In this document: positions 16,971 through 25,707 of the stretch, in pieces
Numbering within the stretch: position 1 is the first letter of the stretch
Layout: every line of letters starts with the position of its first letter
Origin: Phaeovibrio sulfidiphilus
Lineage (GTDB): Bacteria; Pseudomonadota; Alphaproteobacteria; Rhodospirillales; Rhodospirillaceae
Length of the DNA stretch: 64,000 nucleotides
Reading direction: 5' to 3'
NCBI RefSeq assembly: GCF_014861485.1
Contig: NZ_JACZHT010000004.1
Span: 211,322-275,321 of the forward strand
The notes under the pieces: model-generated
The model's input: only the letters and a program-made list of their open reading frames with translations
Database searches by the model: none
What the model was told of the DNA's origin: nothing
Translations under genes and position numbers: made by a program

Positions 16971-17540
16971 TTACCCTTTTGTCGGGGTCGAACGCTCCCG
17001 GCCCAGAGCCGCCTCCTGGAGGGCAACGTAGGTCTTCTCGGCGGCTCGGATGTTCAGCTTGCGCTGTTCCATCAGGGCCCGCTCCTCCGGGATCATGCGG
17101 TGCTTGTCCTGGTTGACGAACCGGGCCGCGTGGGACCGGTAGAACTGCCGGGCTTCATCTCGAGGCAGGCCGCCGACGCGGTTTTTCGGAAGGGTCGCTT
17201 CCGCATCCACAGTTCTGTAGACCTCCGGGTCGCGGACCTTATGTGCGAGCCGCCGGGCGGCCTCAAGCTCCAGAAGGGAGACCTCAAGGCTGCCCCGGAA
17301 GGTCGGTGTGTCGGCGAAGGCTTTCTCGTTTTCCAGACACCGGCGCTCACTTTCGAGAATCAGGTTCAGGTCGCCCGTTTTACCGATGTCGCGCAATGTG
17401 TTGCTCAGGTGGACAAGACAGCGGGCCCATTCTCCGGGCTTTGCTTCACAGGCATGGTGCCGATACCACGCCGAGCGTTCCGCAAGTAGGTTCTGGTCAA
17501 GCCTCTTCAGGCGGTCATCGGTCGAGCCAGTCTTTTCCAT
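16971..17540 (-). CDS. Unrecognised helical protein, copy B of a duplicated pair
   Basis: 189 residues. Its N-terminal third differs clearly from copy A while the last 75 residues are almost unchanged, including RVGGLPRDEARQF, LNIRAAEKTY and LQEAALGRER. This points to a variable head and a constrained tail. It overlaps the 86-residue gene before it by 26 bp. Confidence 0.75.
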   Translation of the reverse strand: MEKTGSTDDRLKRLDQNLLAERSAWYRHHACEAKPGEWARCLVHLSNTLRDIGKTGDLNLILESERRCLENEKAFADTPTFRGSLEVSLLELEAARRLAHKVRDPEVYRTVDAEATLPKNRVGGLPRDEARQFYRSHAARFVNQDKHRMIPEERALMEQRKLNIRAAEKTYVALQEAALGRERSTPTKG

Positions 17541-17775
17541 ACTTCGCTTCCGCCGTTGCTGTCTTCACACCCAGCTCGCGGATCCGCTCCGCACCACTTG
17601 TCCTCTTGAGAGCCATCAGGGCTTCGGCTGGGATATCAATCTGCTTGAGCAGTTCTCCCGCTGTAGCCCAATCACCTCTCCCCTGCGCCATGATCAGATC
17701 GTGCATAAGGCGGCTTGTCGCGTCGGCGTTTTCGTAGTCCTCTTTTGTCATGTAGGAATCCGGCGTCCAGGCCAT
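17515..17775 (-). CDS. Small unrecognised protein, copy B of a duplicated pair
   Basis: 86 residues, MAWTPDSYMTKEDYE... ending EAKYGKDWLDR. Paralogue of 16511-16771. The upstream DNA of both copies also matches: GTCTGACACC near 16835 and 17826, then GGGCAAG and CCGGACGGGCTTCCGG-like sequence. So the duplication took in the promoter region. Function unknown. Confidence 0.75.
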   Translation of the reverse strand: MAWTPDSYMTKEDYENADATSRLMHDLIMAQGRGDWATAGELLKQIDIPAEALMALKRTSGAERIRELGVKTATAEAKYGKDWLDR

Positions 17776-18241
17776 GTCGTCTCTCCTATTCCAGAGGCGG
17801 CGTTTCACGTTGCAGATATGTGGAGTCTGACACCGTTGCGAACCCCGGGCAAGGGCCGGACGGGCTTCCGGGGGCGTTTCGACCTGTCTTGCCATGCGTT
17901 GACATGCGTGGACCAATAGCTTTGTTGTGGCTTGTATCGCGAGTCCACGCGGCGAACACATGTTTTTCAAACAATGTGGCAGAACGCAGATAATCCGCCT
18001 TGTTTTGGTGTGTCTTCAGTGCCCATGGCTTCAAGAGCTCAGTGGAAAGAGACGGATCGTGAGCTTCTCCAGTAGGCTGTGGCCCCAATCTCGGACATCG
18101 CTGTGAAGTTGGCTACGGCTTCTGTGTCCACAATGGCGGCGCAGTGGCAAGTGGGCGCCTCTGTCCTCGGCTATTGGGTGTGCTCGCGCCGCAGCATTCG
18201 AAGTCTCATTGGGAGCTCTTTCTATCCACATTTCGCCGGCC
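17776..18241. other. 466-bp gap without a supportable gene
   Basis: Besides the upstream region shared with copy A of the duplicated cassette (up to about 17880), I see no gene, RNA or clear terminator. Short open frames exist on both strands but none has a ribosome site or recognisable product. Confidence 0.5.
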
Positions 18242-18601
18242 CTACGAAGGCTTCGGGGTCAAGGCGCGAGCGCTGCGCAACAGTTTTGCGATCGCGCGCG
18301 CATTCTCAGCTGACCCGTCCCAAACATCATCAATTGCTTTCTCGATTGCTAATTTCCCATCGGGGTCCTCGAATCGTTCGGCATAAACTGGAATATTTGC
18401 ATAGCCTAGTATCTCTAAAACCTGAGGTGTTGTCCGCTTGAAGTGCCCATTGCAGATGCGGTTAATCCAACTCTGACTCACCAGTTTTCTATCTTTTTTT
18501 TCGTTATTTATAGCATCGGCTAGCTCCTGTTGCGTCATGCCGCGATCAGTAAGCCATTGCCGCAGGTCTTTGCCAATATCGAATGAAGTGCGCCTTGCCA
18601 T
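18242..18601 (-). CDS. XRE-family helix-turn-helix regulator
   Basis: 119 residues. Residues 15-65 fit an XRE DNA-binding domain (MTQQELADAIN, then SQSWINRICNGHF). The C-terminal half is short and helical. It is divergent from the DNA methyltransferase with only about 60 bp between starts, the layout of a controller that tunes modification or defence genes. Start at MARRTSF; the upstream extension runs into the methyltransferase leader. AT-rich compared with the flanking chromosome. Confidence 0.8.
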   Translation of the reverse strand: MARRTSFDIGKDLRQWLTDRGMTQQELADAINNEKKDRKLVSQSWINRICNGHFKRTTPQVLEILGYANIPVYAERFEDPDGKLAIEKAIDDVWDGSAENARAIAKLLRSARALTPKPS

Positions 18602-18662
18602 ATGCGAAGAATATCCGCATAATCGAATAAATGGCAATACCATAAAAGATGGGAGCACGAAC

Positions 18663-19997
18663 GTGGAAATGTTGCGCGAGAAGCTGGAGGCCGATGTCGG
18701 CACGTTAACCGGAAGGCTCTGTTCCAGTCATACGTTGCTGGCTAAGAACTGGTTCGCTCGCCATGAATTCCTTGGCCCGTCATCGACAAACCAGGACACT
18801 CACAATTTGCCATTCCAGCGGTGGTATCGCTTCAAGGAAGCGTTTTCTCCCCGCGCAGTTGTCGATGCCATCAGCAAGCTTGAAATCCCGCCCACGACCT
18901 GCATCGACCCTTTTGGCGGCAGTGGAACGACCGCGCTGACCGCGCAGTTTCTGGGCATTCGCCCTACTACCGTAGAGGTGAATCCGTTCCTTGCTGATCT
19001 GATTGAGGCCAAACTGGCTTCCTATGAGATAGAGCCCCTGCTCGTTTCTTTTCGACAGGTTGTCGACCACGCGACCGCCAATAAAACAGACCCCGCGCGG
19101 GAACTGTCCGAGGGCCCCAAAACGCTTGTGGCGCCAGGGGTTGGTGGGCGATGGATCTACTCTCTGGAGGTTGCAGAGCGTATTTTGGCCTACCGAAAAG
19201 CGATCGAGGCGCTCGACAATCCGGCTCACGCACGATTGTTGCGTGTTTTGCTTGGCTCCGCACTGATACCCTTGAGCAACGTTATTATCAGTGGCAAAGG
19301 GCGGCGTTACAGATCCGGCTGGCAGAGCAGAACCGTCCGATCAACTGCCGTTCATCAGATGTTTGAGGTCGCTTTCCTGAATGCCATTGAAGACATTGTC
19401 CGTTTCGGACGACGTCCCTGCCCGGAATACACGCTGCTTCGCGGCGACTCTCGTATCGCACTGACTCAAGCACCGCCAGCGGACTTCTCGCTTTTCTCTC
19501 CGCCATATCCGAATTCATTTGATTACACTGATGTCTATAACATCGAGCTCTGGATGTTGGGCTATCTGAAGACGCCGGAAGACAATCGAAAACTGCGCGA
19601 GGCAACGTTGCGTTCTCATGTTCAGATCAAGCGTTCCTTCGAAGCGTCTTCGTCGTCGCCTACGCTTGATTTGACCATGCTGGCTCTTGATTCGCGGCGT
19701 TCCAATATGTGGAATAGAAGCATTCCGGAGATGATCCGCGCGTATTTCGATGATCTGGTGGCCATTTTGGCTGAGCTTCACCGTATCATTGTGCCGGGGG
19801 GTTCAGTGATGATGGTGGTGGGCGACAGCCAGTACGCCGGCGTTGTTGTTGATGTCGGGACTATCTTGGTGGAACTGGGGCGCGAGCTTGGGTTCGAGCT
19901 CTTCAACCTGTCCGCCATGCGTTCAATGCGATCAAGCGCCCAGCAGGGAGGCGCTTACGATCTTGGCGAGACTTTGATCCACATGGTCAGAAACTAA
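18663..19997 (+). CDS. DNA N4-cytosine/N6-adenine methyltransferase
   Basis: 444 residues from a GTG that has GGGAG seven bases upstream; ATG 18669 is the alternative. The SAM-binding motif DPFGGSGTT begins near residue 82 and the catalytic SPPY is at 279-282, followed by PNSFDYTD. The order and TSPPY-like motif fit amino-methyltransferases (m4C or m6A). No specificity subunit or fused nuclease. It faces the ATPase/effector operon, with only 13 bp between the convergent stops. It may protect self DNA from the effector, or be an orphan methylase. Base specificity cannot be told from sequence. Confidence 0.88.
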   Translation: MEMLREKLEADVGTLTGRLCSSHTLLAKNWFARHEFLGPSSTNQDTHNLPFQRWYRFKEAFSPRAVVDAISKLEIPPTTCIDPFGGSGTTALTAQFLGIRPTTVEVNPFLADLIEAKLASYEIEPLLVSFRQVVDHATANKTDPARELSEGPKTLVAPGVGGRWIYSLEVAERILAYRKAIEALDNPAHARLLRVLLGSALIPLSNVIISGKGRRYRSGWQSRTVRSTAVHQMFEVAFLNAIEDIVRFGRRPCPEYTLLRGDSRIALTQAPPADFSLFSPPYPNSFDYTDVYNIELWMLGYLKTPEDNRKLREATLRSHVQIKRSFEASSSSPTLDLTMLALDSRRSNMWNRSIPEMIRAYFDDLVAILAELHRIIVPGGSVMMVVGDSQYAGVVVDVGTILVELGRELGFELFNLSAMRSMRSSAQQGGAYDLGETLIHMVRN

Positions 19998-20010
19998 AAG
20001 CGTCTTATGG

Positions 20011-21189
20011 TCATTCGACGGCGCCGGATAACGTTCGTCCGGCCGCAGTCGCAGCGGCCTCAGCATCTCGATGGTCTTTTGTCGATGAGTACATATAATA
20101 TCTTCGGAGCAGGACATCATATTGGGCGGCCAAGGCAACAACGTGGGGCTGATCTTCATCCTCATCACGCGCATCGAAGCAGCAGAGATAGGCCAGCTTT
20201 CCCCCCACATTTTTTCGGTACTGAGCTGCTTGGAGAACACCGTCACTCGCTTGCGAAATCGTCTTATTTTTAGAGACTTTTTCTAATTCGTAGCGTGATC
20301 GCAGGACCTTGCATTCCAATACGCAAGCTCCCAATCCGTTACACATCGCGTGTTTCAAAATCTTTATATCGATTCGACCGTGAGAATTATGGTCTTCAAT
20401 AACGACATTATCTTCTCCAACAATGCCTTGCAAGTGTATTCCAAGCAAAGAGCTAATCCTGGGTTCTGCATTATCACACGTGATCCGGTCTTTTGGGCTT
20501 CCTTTCCACGGTTTTATTGCTCCTGATGGAGTCTGAGTGTATTTGCAGTGAAAATTCCATAAATGTTTGTCCAGTGAGCCAGAATTGAGTTTTATGGGTC
20601 TCTCAAGACTGATTTTCTCTTGTATTACGCCGCCGTAGACCCCTGATTTGCATAGACATATATCAGCACTATCGCTGAGAAACACGCAGTGCACCGAATC
20701 CTCAAACCCAAGCTTGGAAAGCGTGTCGGCTATTTCATTTTTGCTGGTGCAGTGAACTTTCGGTACCAATGCCGCGACAGAAAGATCAAAGCTAGCAATC
20801 AATATTCGGCCGTTAACTTTGACGTCGAGGTCCGGCGTGTAATGCCAAAGATATTCTGCTGACTGTCTCTCTACGTCCTGCTTGATTGCACGAGACAGAA
20901 TTATGGCGCACGGAGCTGCGTCGACCGTGCATCCTCCCTTGCTGGTTAGCCAATCGCGGAAGAAAGTTCTTGATTTACTAAAGAACGTGGCTTCGAGGCC
21001 TCCGTTCGAAGCCGGGAATGATGGTCCGGTTTTCCCGTCTTTCAATGACGCGAGGGCCTGTTCATCAAGCAGACCCGATATCGAATCATGGTTCTCAGGC
21101 ACCGGCTCGTTCCCGTCGAATGTCCCAAACCCTGTCAAGGTAGCGTAGATAGACATGGACCGTCTGACGTCGGCTTGCGGTTTCTTCAT
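20011..21189 (-). CDS. Putative ABC-3C-type effector with PD-(D/E)XK-like nuclease core
   Basis: 392 residues from ATG 21189; ATG 21156 is an equal alternative, and both starts lie inside the preceding gene. The N-terminal 240 residues are unrecognised. The C-terminal part has GRIDIKIL (D274), then VLECK (E292, K294) and a downstream Gln-bearing helix (LQAAQYRK), the spacing of a PD-(D/E)XK nuclease core. It is the last gene of an operon after the SMC-like ATPase and winged-helix protein, the place of the effector in ABC-three-component systems. Nuclease activity is inferred from these motifs only. Confidence 0.6.
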   Translation of the reverse strand: MKKPQADVRRSMSIYATLTGFGTFDGNEPVPENHDSISGLLDEQALASLKDGKTGPSFPASNGGLEATFFSKSRTFFRDWLTSKGGCTVDAAPCAIILSRAIKQDVERQSAEYLWHYTPDLDVKVNGRILIASFDLSVAALVPKVHCTSKNEIADTLSKLGFEDSVHCVFLSDSADICLCKSGVYGGVIQEKISLERPIKLNSGSLDKHLWNFHCKYTQTPSGAIKPWKGSPKDRITCDNAEPRISSLLGIHLQGIVGEDNVVIEDHNSHGRIDIKILKHAMCNGLGACVLECKVLRSRYELEKVSKNKTISQASDGVLQAAQYRKNVGGKLAYLCCFDARDEDEDQPHVVALAAQYDVLLRRYYMYSSTKDHRDAEAAATAAGRTLSGAVE

Positions 21190-21757
21190 TGCCGACCTGT
21201 CGGGCGATTTCGTCCGCCGCAAGCACAGTCAGATTATGCGAGGCGGTGTGAAAATCGATGGGGCTCTCATCGTCCGCGCGGTCATAGCTGACGTCCATGA
21301 GGACCATGTCGTCCTGCTCTTCCTTGACGGCCTCATCCTTAATGACGCTGGCGAAGGCGCGAACCACTTCTCTAAGAAAAATGGCTTTTTTTTCCATCTC
21401 CGAAAGCTCCAACGCCCTGTCGACAGCCTTCATGCCGACCGGGGTTAGGTTATAGTCTGCTTCGAACCACCACCCAAGGCCGTCTCTTTGAGTCTTGAAG
21501 TTGGATGCTGCCGCCAGGCCTTGTGCGCAGAGGCGATCCATGTCCCATTGGACCTCGGAAAAAAAAGGTCCCCGTTTATACTTGAGGAGATATCCGTCGG
21601 GCGTAAGCAGGTCATAGACCGGCGCCATGGCGTTCGCGAGGTACACCAGCCGGTGCAGTCGCTGGGCGGACAATGGTGCAATACCGATGCGTTCAGACGC
21701 ATCCAGCAGCATCAGTAACCACATTCTTGCTGCGAGAACGCCGGTACGCTGACTCAT
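21095..21757 (-). CDS. ABC-3C-type middle component (winged helix)
   Basis: 220 residues. Residues 25-95 look like a winged helix-turn-helix (LSAQRLHRLVYLANAMAPVY, then a beta wing with YLLKYKRGPFF). The C-terminal part is helical. It overlaps the ATPase stop by 4 bp and the effector start by 95 bp, so the three are one translational unit. A small wHTH protein between an SMC-like ATPase and an effector matches the middle component of ABC-three-component systems. Assignment rests on gene order and fold impression. Confidence 0.65.
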   Translation of the reverse strand: MSQRTGVLAARMWLLMLLDASERIGIAPLSAQRLHRLVYLANAMAPVYDLLTPDGYLLKYKRGPFFSEVQWDMDRLCAQGLAAASNFKTQRDGLGWWFEADYNLTPVGMKAVDRALELSEMEKKAIFLREVVRAFASVIKDEAVKEEQDDMVLMDVSYDRADDESPIDFHTASHNLTVLAADEIARQVGNEETASRRQTVHVYLRYLDRVWDIRRERAGA

Positions 21758-23940
21758 GGTCTGCGCGCCTCAACACCGGTGCCGCTGGTAGCCGGCGCAA
21801 CATGCGAGCCTATCGGCCCCGATGGGCGATGGGCTGGGTCGAGATCACGATACACAGCCTCGCGCAGCTTCTCCTCGTAGTATCCCCTGTGTTTGCGCAG
21901 TGCGGCATTTGGCAGGGACAGTGCAAGCAAGTTGATTACATGTGCGTTTCGCTCCTCGACGGGCACGGGAGGTGCGTCACTTCGCTCCTCCTCCAATTCC
22001 GTTCCTAATAGAAGCTCGTCGTCAGCACTAACCGGCTGTTGCTGTGGAACAGAGTCGGCGCCAAACAAAGCGGGGATCATGTTCTCGTTATTGAGGTTGG
22101 TGCTGGCGATGAAGACATTACCAAGGTCGCCGCCGTGTGCTGCGAATCCTCGAAACAAGTCGCCGGCCTTGGTAACAAAAAGGCTGTCAAGGCTGGCTTC
22201 AGGCGTTTCCATAACCAGCATGGTGGGGCTATGGTCCTCGGATGCGGTTTCCATCAGGGCCATTCGGAACGCGAGGTCGATAAATTCCCGTTGAGATTCC
22301 GACACAGACGTTGCGTCTTCGCGTGGGCTGGTATTGCCACTGAACACCGCTGAAGTCATCGTGACTTCGAGGATCGGAAAATCGAAGGTTTCTCCTTCCT
22401 GACCTATTTTACGACTGTCCTTGCTCTCTCTAAGCAGGCATATCTCGGCAAGTAGATACTTGGCTATACGCGCAAATGACGCCTTCACTATGCCAAGTTT
22501 TTCTGAAAGTCGTTGCTGTTGCCCATCCTTAAGGGTGCGGTATTTTTCCTCTGCACTGGTGCGTAAAGCAAAAAGAGAAGAAAGTCTCGCCTGGCCTTCT
22601 TCAACATACTTGCGTTTGAGGGCGATTGTTTCGCTGTCGTCCGTAGCCAACACGTCGGCTAAATCAGGTGCGACCTGACGTTGAAGAGTCTCGAGCTTCC
22701 TTTGTAGCTTCAGCAGTTCATTGTACGATTCTTGTTGATCAGCAATTTGATTGCGCAGAGCTTGGTCTGCGGCTTCCAGTTCCTGATCGAGTTGACGTAA
22801 TTTGTGCCGGATGCCATCCATTTTTTCTGACGCGCGGTCGAGGCGTTTCTGACTGAAGACCGCACGGCTAACTACATTTTCCTGCTGTGAGGGGAGGCTC
22901 TCGCAGACCGGGCATTGGTGCCTTGCCGCAAATTTCTTTAGCCTGTCATTGGCCGAAGCTGATTTGTTGCCGCAGACAAGGCAGCCATTACCTGCGGCAA
23001 GATTCAAGAATACGTGCTCAGCTGTTGAAGCAAGGTCTGGGAAGACGTCCTGATAGAAGAGTTCCTGTTCCGCTTCGAACGCGCGTCTTGCCTCTTCAAG
23101 GTCCAGTCGATACTTCTCGCGTTCGAGTTTTTTGCGTTCGTACTCAGACTGTGCGATCTCAATCGCACCTCCAGATTCCGCAGTTTTCTCCTGTGCCGCT
23201 GAAATAGCACGTCGTAAGCCTCTGATCTCGGCGGCGGCGCCGGACTGTTCGGCAGCGTCGTAAAAGGCGAGCTCATCCGCCGCCTTGCGGATCGGGCCGC
23301 GTTCGTTCCGGTACTGACTATCGAGTTTTTGCACTTCGTCATATGCCTCGGCGGCAGCTCGGGCAGCCTGGCGGTCGTAGAAGAGTAGACGAAACATGTC
23401 GAACTGCGATCGCCTGTCCCAGATCAGTTCCGGCCGGTCCTCAAGAAAGAAGATCAGAAAACGCAAGATCGCGAAGAAATCGAAGTAACTAGCTGTGCCC
23501 GACAGTTCAACTGCCAATTTCTCGTAATGTTCCTGCGTAACCTCTGCCTCAGGCACCCCATCCAATGCCAGGAACTGAACCTCTAGCGTGGCAAGTGATC
23601 GCCTCACGGTCAGAATCCGCGAGCCAAACGCAATTTCAGCAGTCACGTATGCGTTTCGCGCCCCGTCACTCACGCGGGCGCGAAAATATGCCTTGTTCCG
23701 CCAGTCGACCAGCTTGTGCTGCGTTGAGGCAAGTCCCCTGTCCTCCTTGTTCATGTCCTTCGGTCCGAGCAGGACACGATATATGATATTCAGAAGAGTA
23801 GTCTTGCCAAGGCCGTTGATGCCCGCAATGACGTGTACGCCTTTTGTAAAGACGTGATCAATGCCTTTGGAATTCTGTGGTTGATAGAGCTCATAGCCGT
23901 CGACGGTTAGATGTCGAAGGACTGGAAATACAATGGACAC
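21754..23940 (-). CDS. SMC/Rad50-like ABC ATPase of an ABC-3C-type system
   Basis: 728 residues from GTG 23940; a TTG at 24006 would add 22. Walker A GINGLGKTT is at residues 40-48. Long coiled coils (about 195-310 and 355-500) flank two CXXC pairs, C320/C323 and C343/C346, like a zinc-bearing tip. The ABC signature region SESQREFIDLAF lies at 547-558 and Walker B TMLVMETPE at 573-581. Length is far below Smc (1216 here), so it is a small Rad50-like conflict ATPase. It is the first gene of the three-gene operon and likely senses DNA or DNA ends and licenses the effector. Confidence 0.82.
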   Translation of the reverse strand: MSIVFPVLRHLTVDGYELYQPQNSKGIDHVFTKGVHVIAGINGLGKTTLLNIIYRVLLGPKDMNKEDRGLASTQHKLVDWRNKAYFRARVSDGARNAYVTAEIAFGSRILTVRRSLATLEVQFLALDGVPEAEVTQEHYEKLAVELSGTASYFDFFAILRFLIFFLEDRPELIWDRRSQFDMFRLLFYDRQAARAAAEAYDEVQKLDSQYRNERGPIRKAADELAFYDAAEQSGAAAEIRGLRRAISAAQEKTAESGGAIEIAQSEYERKKLEREKYRLDLEEARRAFEAEQELFYQDVFPDLASTAEHVFLNLAAGNGCLVCGNKSASANDRLKKFAARHQCPVCESLPSQQENVVSRAVFSQKRLDRASEKMDGIRHKLRQLDQELEAADQALRNQIADQQESYNELLKLQRKLETLQRQVAPDLADVLATDDSETIALKRKYVEEGQARLSSLFALRTSAEEKYRTLKDGQQQRLSEKLGIVKASFARIAKYLLAEICLLRESKDSRKIGQEGETFDFPILEVTMTSAVFSGNTSPREDATSVSESQREFIDLAFRMALMETASEDHSPTMLVMETPEASLDSLFVTKAGDLFRGFAAHGGDLGNVFIASTNLNNENMIPALFGADSVPQQQPVSADDELLLGTELEEERSDAPPVPVEERNAHVINLLALSLPNAALRKHRGYYEEKLREAVYRDLDPAHRPSGPIGSHVAPATSGTGVEARRP

Positions 23941-24241
23941 GTAAGTACCCCGCTCAACGTCAGCAAAGGGTTTCGCCGATAATCTTAAAAGTGAGAATGC
24001 CAACAAAAAAATGCCGTTGCAAGAAAGCTCTTCATTGGCTTGAGCCGCGCGCCATTTTAGGGGTGAGTGTTCTCTAAAACAAATATGTCGTCCCCGTCAC
24101 TTGGCCAACCATGTTTCCAAAAGACGTCCGAATCGGAATCCAGAACTGATAGCTCAGACTGCGGTGAGAGGTGGGCGGTGTTCATTTCGTATGTCAGGGA
24201 GTTCAAGCTGTTACGAACAGGGCGGAGAGGTGGGCGGGCGC

Positions 24242-24571
24242 CTACCCGGCTCTTATGAGCTTGATGTCGTATTCCGCCTCTGAGGAAAAAAACAGCGGTG
24301 GCTGTCCTAGGTACCGCTCCAAGAGATCATCGCGGCAAGCGATGCAGCGGCCTCTTCGGAAGAGGGCTTCCCTAGCAGAGCTCATTGACGGTCCGGTTGT
24401 GACTGGGCTGGCCGCAACAGCACTCGTTCGTTCGTAAAAAGCTTCCAGAAGGACGCGCAGTTTTCTTGCGCGGATGGGGCCTGTCACGCTGACAGGGTCT
24501 TGCGTCCGGATAACCTCGTGACAGACGAAAAAGCCAGGTTCCGGTTTACCGGGCCTGCGACGTGCAGTCAT
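24242..24571 (-). CDS. Unrecognised small protein of the cargo operon
   Basis: 109 residues from the ATG at 24571 (another at 24580). It is basic at the start and has a single CXXC (RCIACRDDLLERYLG) with a C-terminal EAEYDIKLIRAG. It overlaps the preceding gene by 26 bp. No family recognised; support is the coupled arrangement and an unbroken frame. Could be spurious. Confidence 0.45.
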   Translation of the reverse strand: MTARRRPGKPEPGFFVCHEVIRTQDPVSVTGPIRARKLRVLLEAFYERTSAVAASPVTTGPSMSSAREALFRRGRCIACRDDLLERYLGQPPLFFSSEAEYDIKLIRAG

Positions 24572-24797
24572 CCTGATCATCCTGGCAGAGGACGGTCGCG
24601 TGCGCTCGCAAGGCCGGTGGGATGCAGACTTCTGCCCATTTGGGATCAAAGGGAGGAACGTGGAAACGCTGTTCGGCCACGCATAGGCACTGTAGAAGCG
24701 TCGCAAGTGTTACCCCGAACCTTTGTCCCGTTCGGTGATCCTCGAACTCGAATAGTGTAGCAAAATCCGGTTTAACGTGTGTCTGGTGGGGCAACAC
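24546..24797 (-). CDS. Unrecognised small protein of the cargo operon
   Basis: About 83 residues from a GTG at 24797, overlapping the preceding gene by 26 bp. The middle (LFEFEDHRTGQRFGVTLATL, then PPFDPKWAEV) has the composition of a real folded protein. It ends acidic (QDDQDDC). No ATG is available at a sensible place. Function unknown. Confidence 0.45.
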   Translation of the reverse strand: MLPHQTHVKPDFATLFEFEDHRTGQRFGVTLATLLQCLCVAEQRFHVPPFDPKWAEVCIPPALRAHATVLCQDDQDDCTSQAR

Positions 24798-25707
24798 AGG
24801 CCTTGTATCCTTTCTTTGCAGCAATAACAGCTGCCCGTTGCAGCAGGTCTTCATCGCGTCGGGCCCGATCCGGGGGCGTGTTGACGAGCCGTTCAAAACG
24901 CGTCGGATCAAAAGTGATCCGCTTTTCGTAAATGATCGGAGCCTTAACGGGCTCGTCGGTTGTCGTCATGTCCCGGACTAGGAGACAAAGGCTTTCCACG
25001 AGAGTTTCGTCGCTGAGCATTTTGATTTTATGGTCCAGACACTGCATCTCGAGAAAAAACCACCCTTGACCCTTTCCCAACTGGCCCTCGGCCGAGAGCT
25101 CCGCGTTGGGGACTTTCGTTCTGATTGCATGGGCCAGATCGTCATTCTGTCCCACGTATTGTCCGAAGAGTGTCGTCGCGGGAGCGAAGTAAGCAATCAT
25201 CCAGGGAAGGTTGCGAAGGTGGGAGGCGGTATAGAGCCAGGCTTTCTCGTCAAACCACTGCTCCAGCATCTTTTCGGCGATTTTTTTTGAGAATGAAAAA
25301 CCGAAATCCTCCCGCAGGATGAGGATGATGCGATCAAACTCATTAATCGCCATGGTGATCAGGTTTTCAGAAACAGGCCCTGGTTTCCGCCTCGCGCTTC
25401 TTTTGGGTGAGGTGTTTTTTAGCGTCCAGGGACAGTGTTCGAGATCCGTCAGGTTAAAAGGAAATCCGTCAATCTGGCTTCCTGTGTGCCTTCCATAAGG
25501 ACGGGGACTGTTCTCATTGCGATTATAGAGTGCAGCGTTTTGAATCGGATTGTCACAATAAGGGCAAACGGCAAAATGCCGGGCCTCTTCCCGCAATCGC
25601 CCTTTTTGAAGCCACGGCCAACGTCGTCCCAGGACGCGTTCCACATTATCCGGCGTAATCTCATAAACGGGGCTCGGACCGGCCTTGGTTTTAAAGTGAA
25701 CAACCAT
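24772..25707 (-). CDS. Unrecognised island protein with zinc-binding-like CXXC
   Basis: 311 residues from ATG 25707. Near residue 48 there is HFAVCPYCDNPIQ, then PYGRHTGSQIDGF and a further His-Cys pair (EHCPW), together a possible treble of zinc ligands. The remainder is helical. It faintly recalls proteins of unknown function carried on integrative elements that share a CP-C-NPIQ...YGRHT pattern (perhaps DUF7828), but I am not sure. It overlaps the neighbours on both sides. Confidence 0.65.
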   Translation of the reverse strand: MVVHFKTKAGPSPVYEITPDNVERVLGRRWPWLQKGRLREEARHFAVCPYCDNPIQNAALYNRNENSPRPYGRHTGSQIDGFPFNLTDLEHCPWTLKNTSPKRSARRKPGPVSENLITMAINEFDRIILILREDFGFSFSKKIAEKMLEQWFDEKAWLYTASHLRNLPWMIAYFAPATTLFGQYVGQNDDLAHAIRTKVPNAELSAEGQLGKGQGWFFLEMQCLDHKIKMLSDETLVESLCLLVRDMTTTDEPVKAPIIYEKRITFDPTRFERLVNTPPDRARRDEDLLQRAAVIAAKKGYKACVAPPDTR

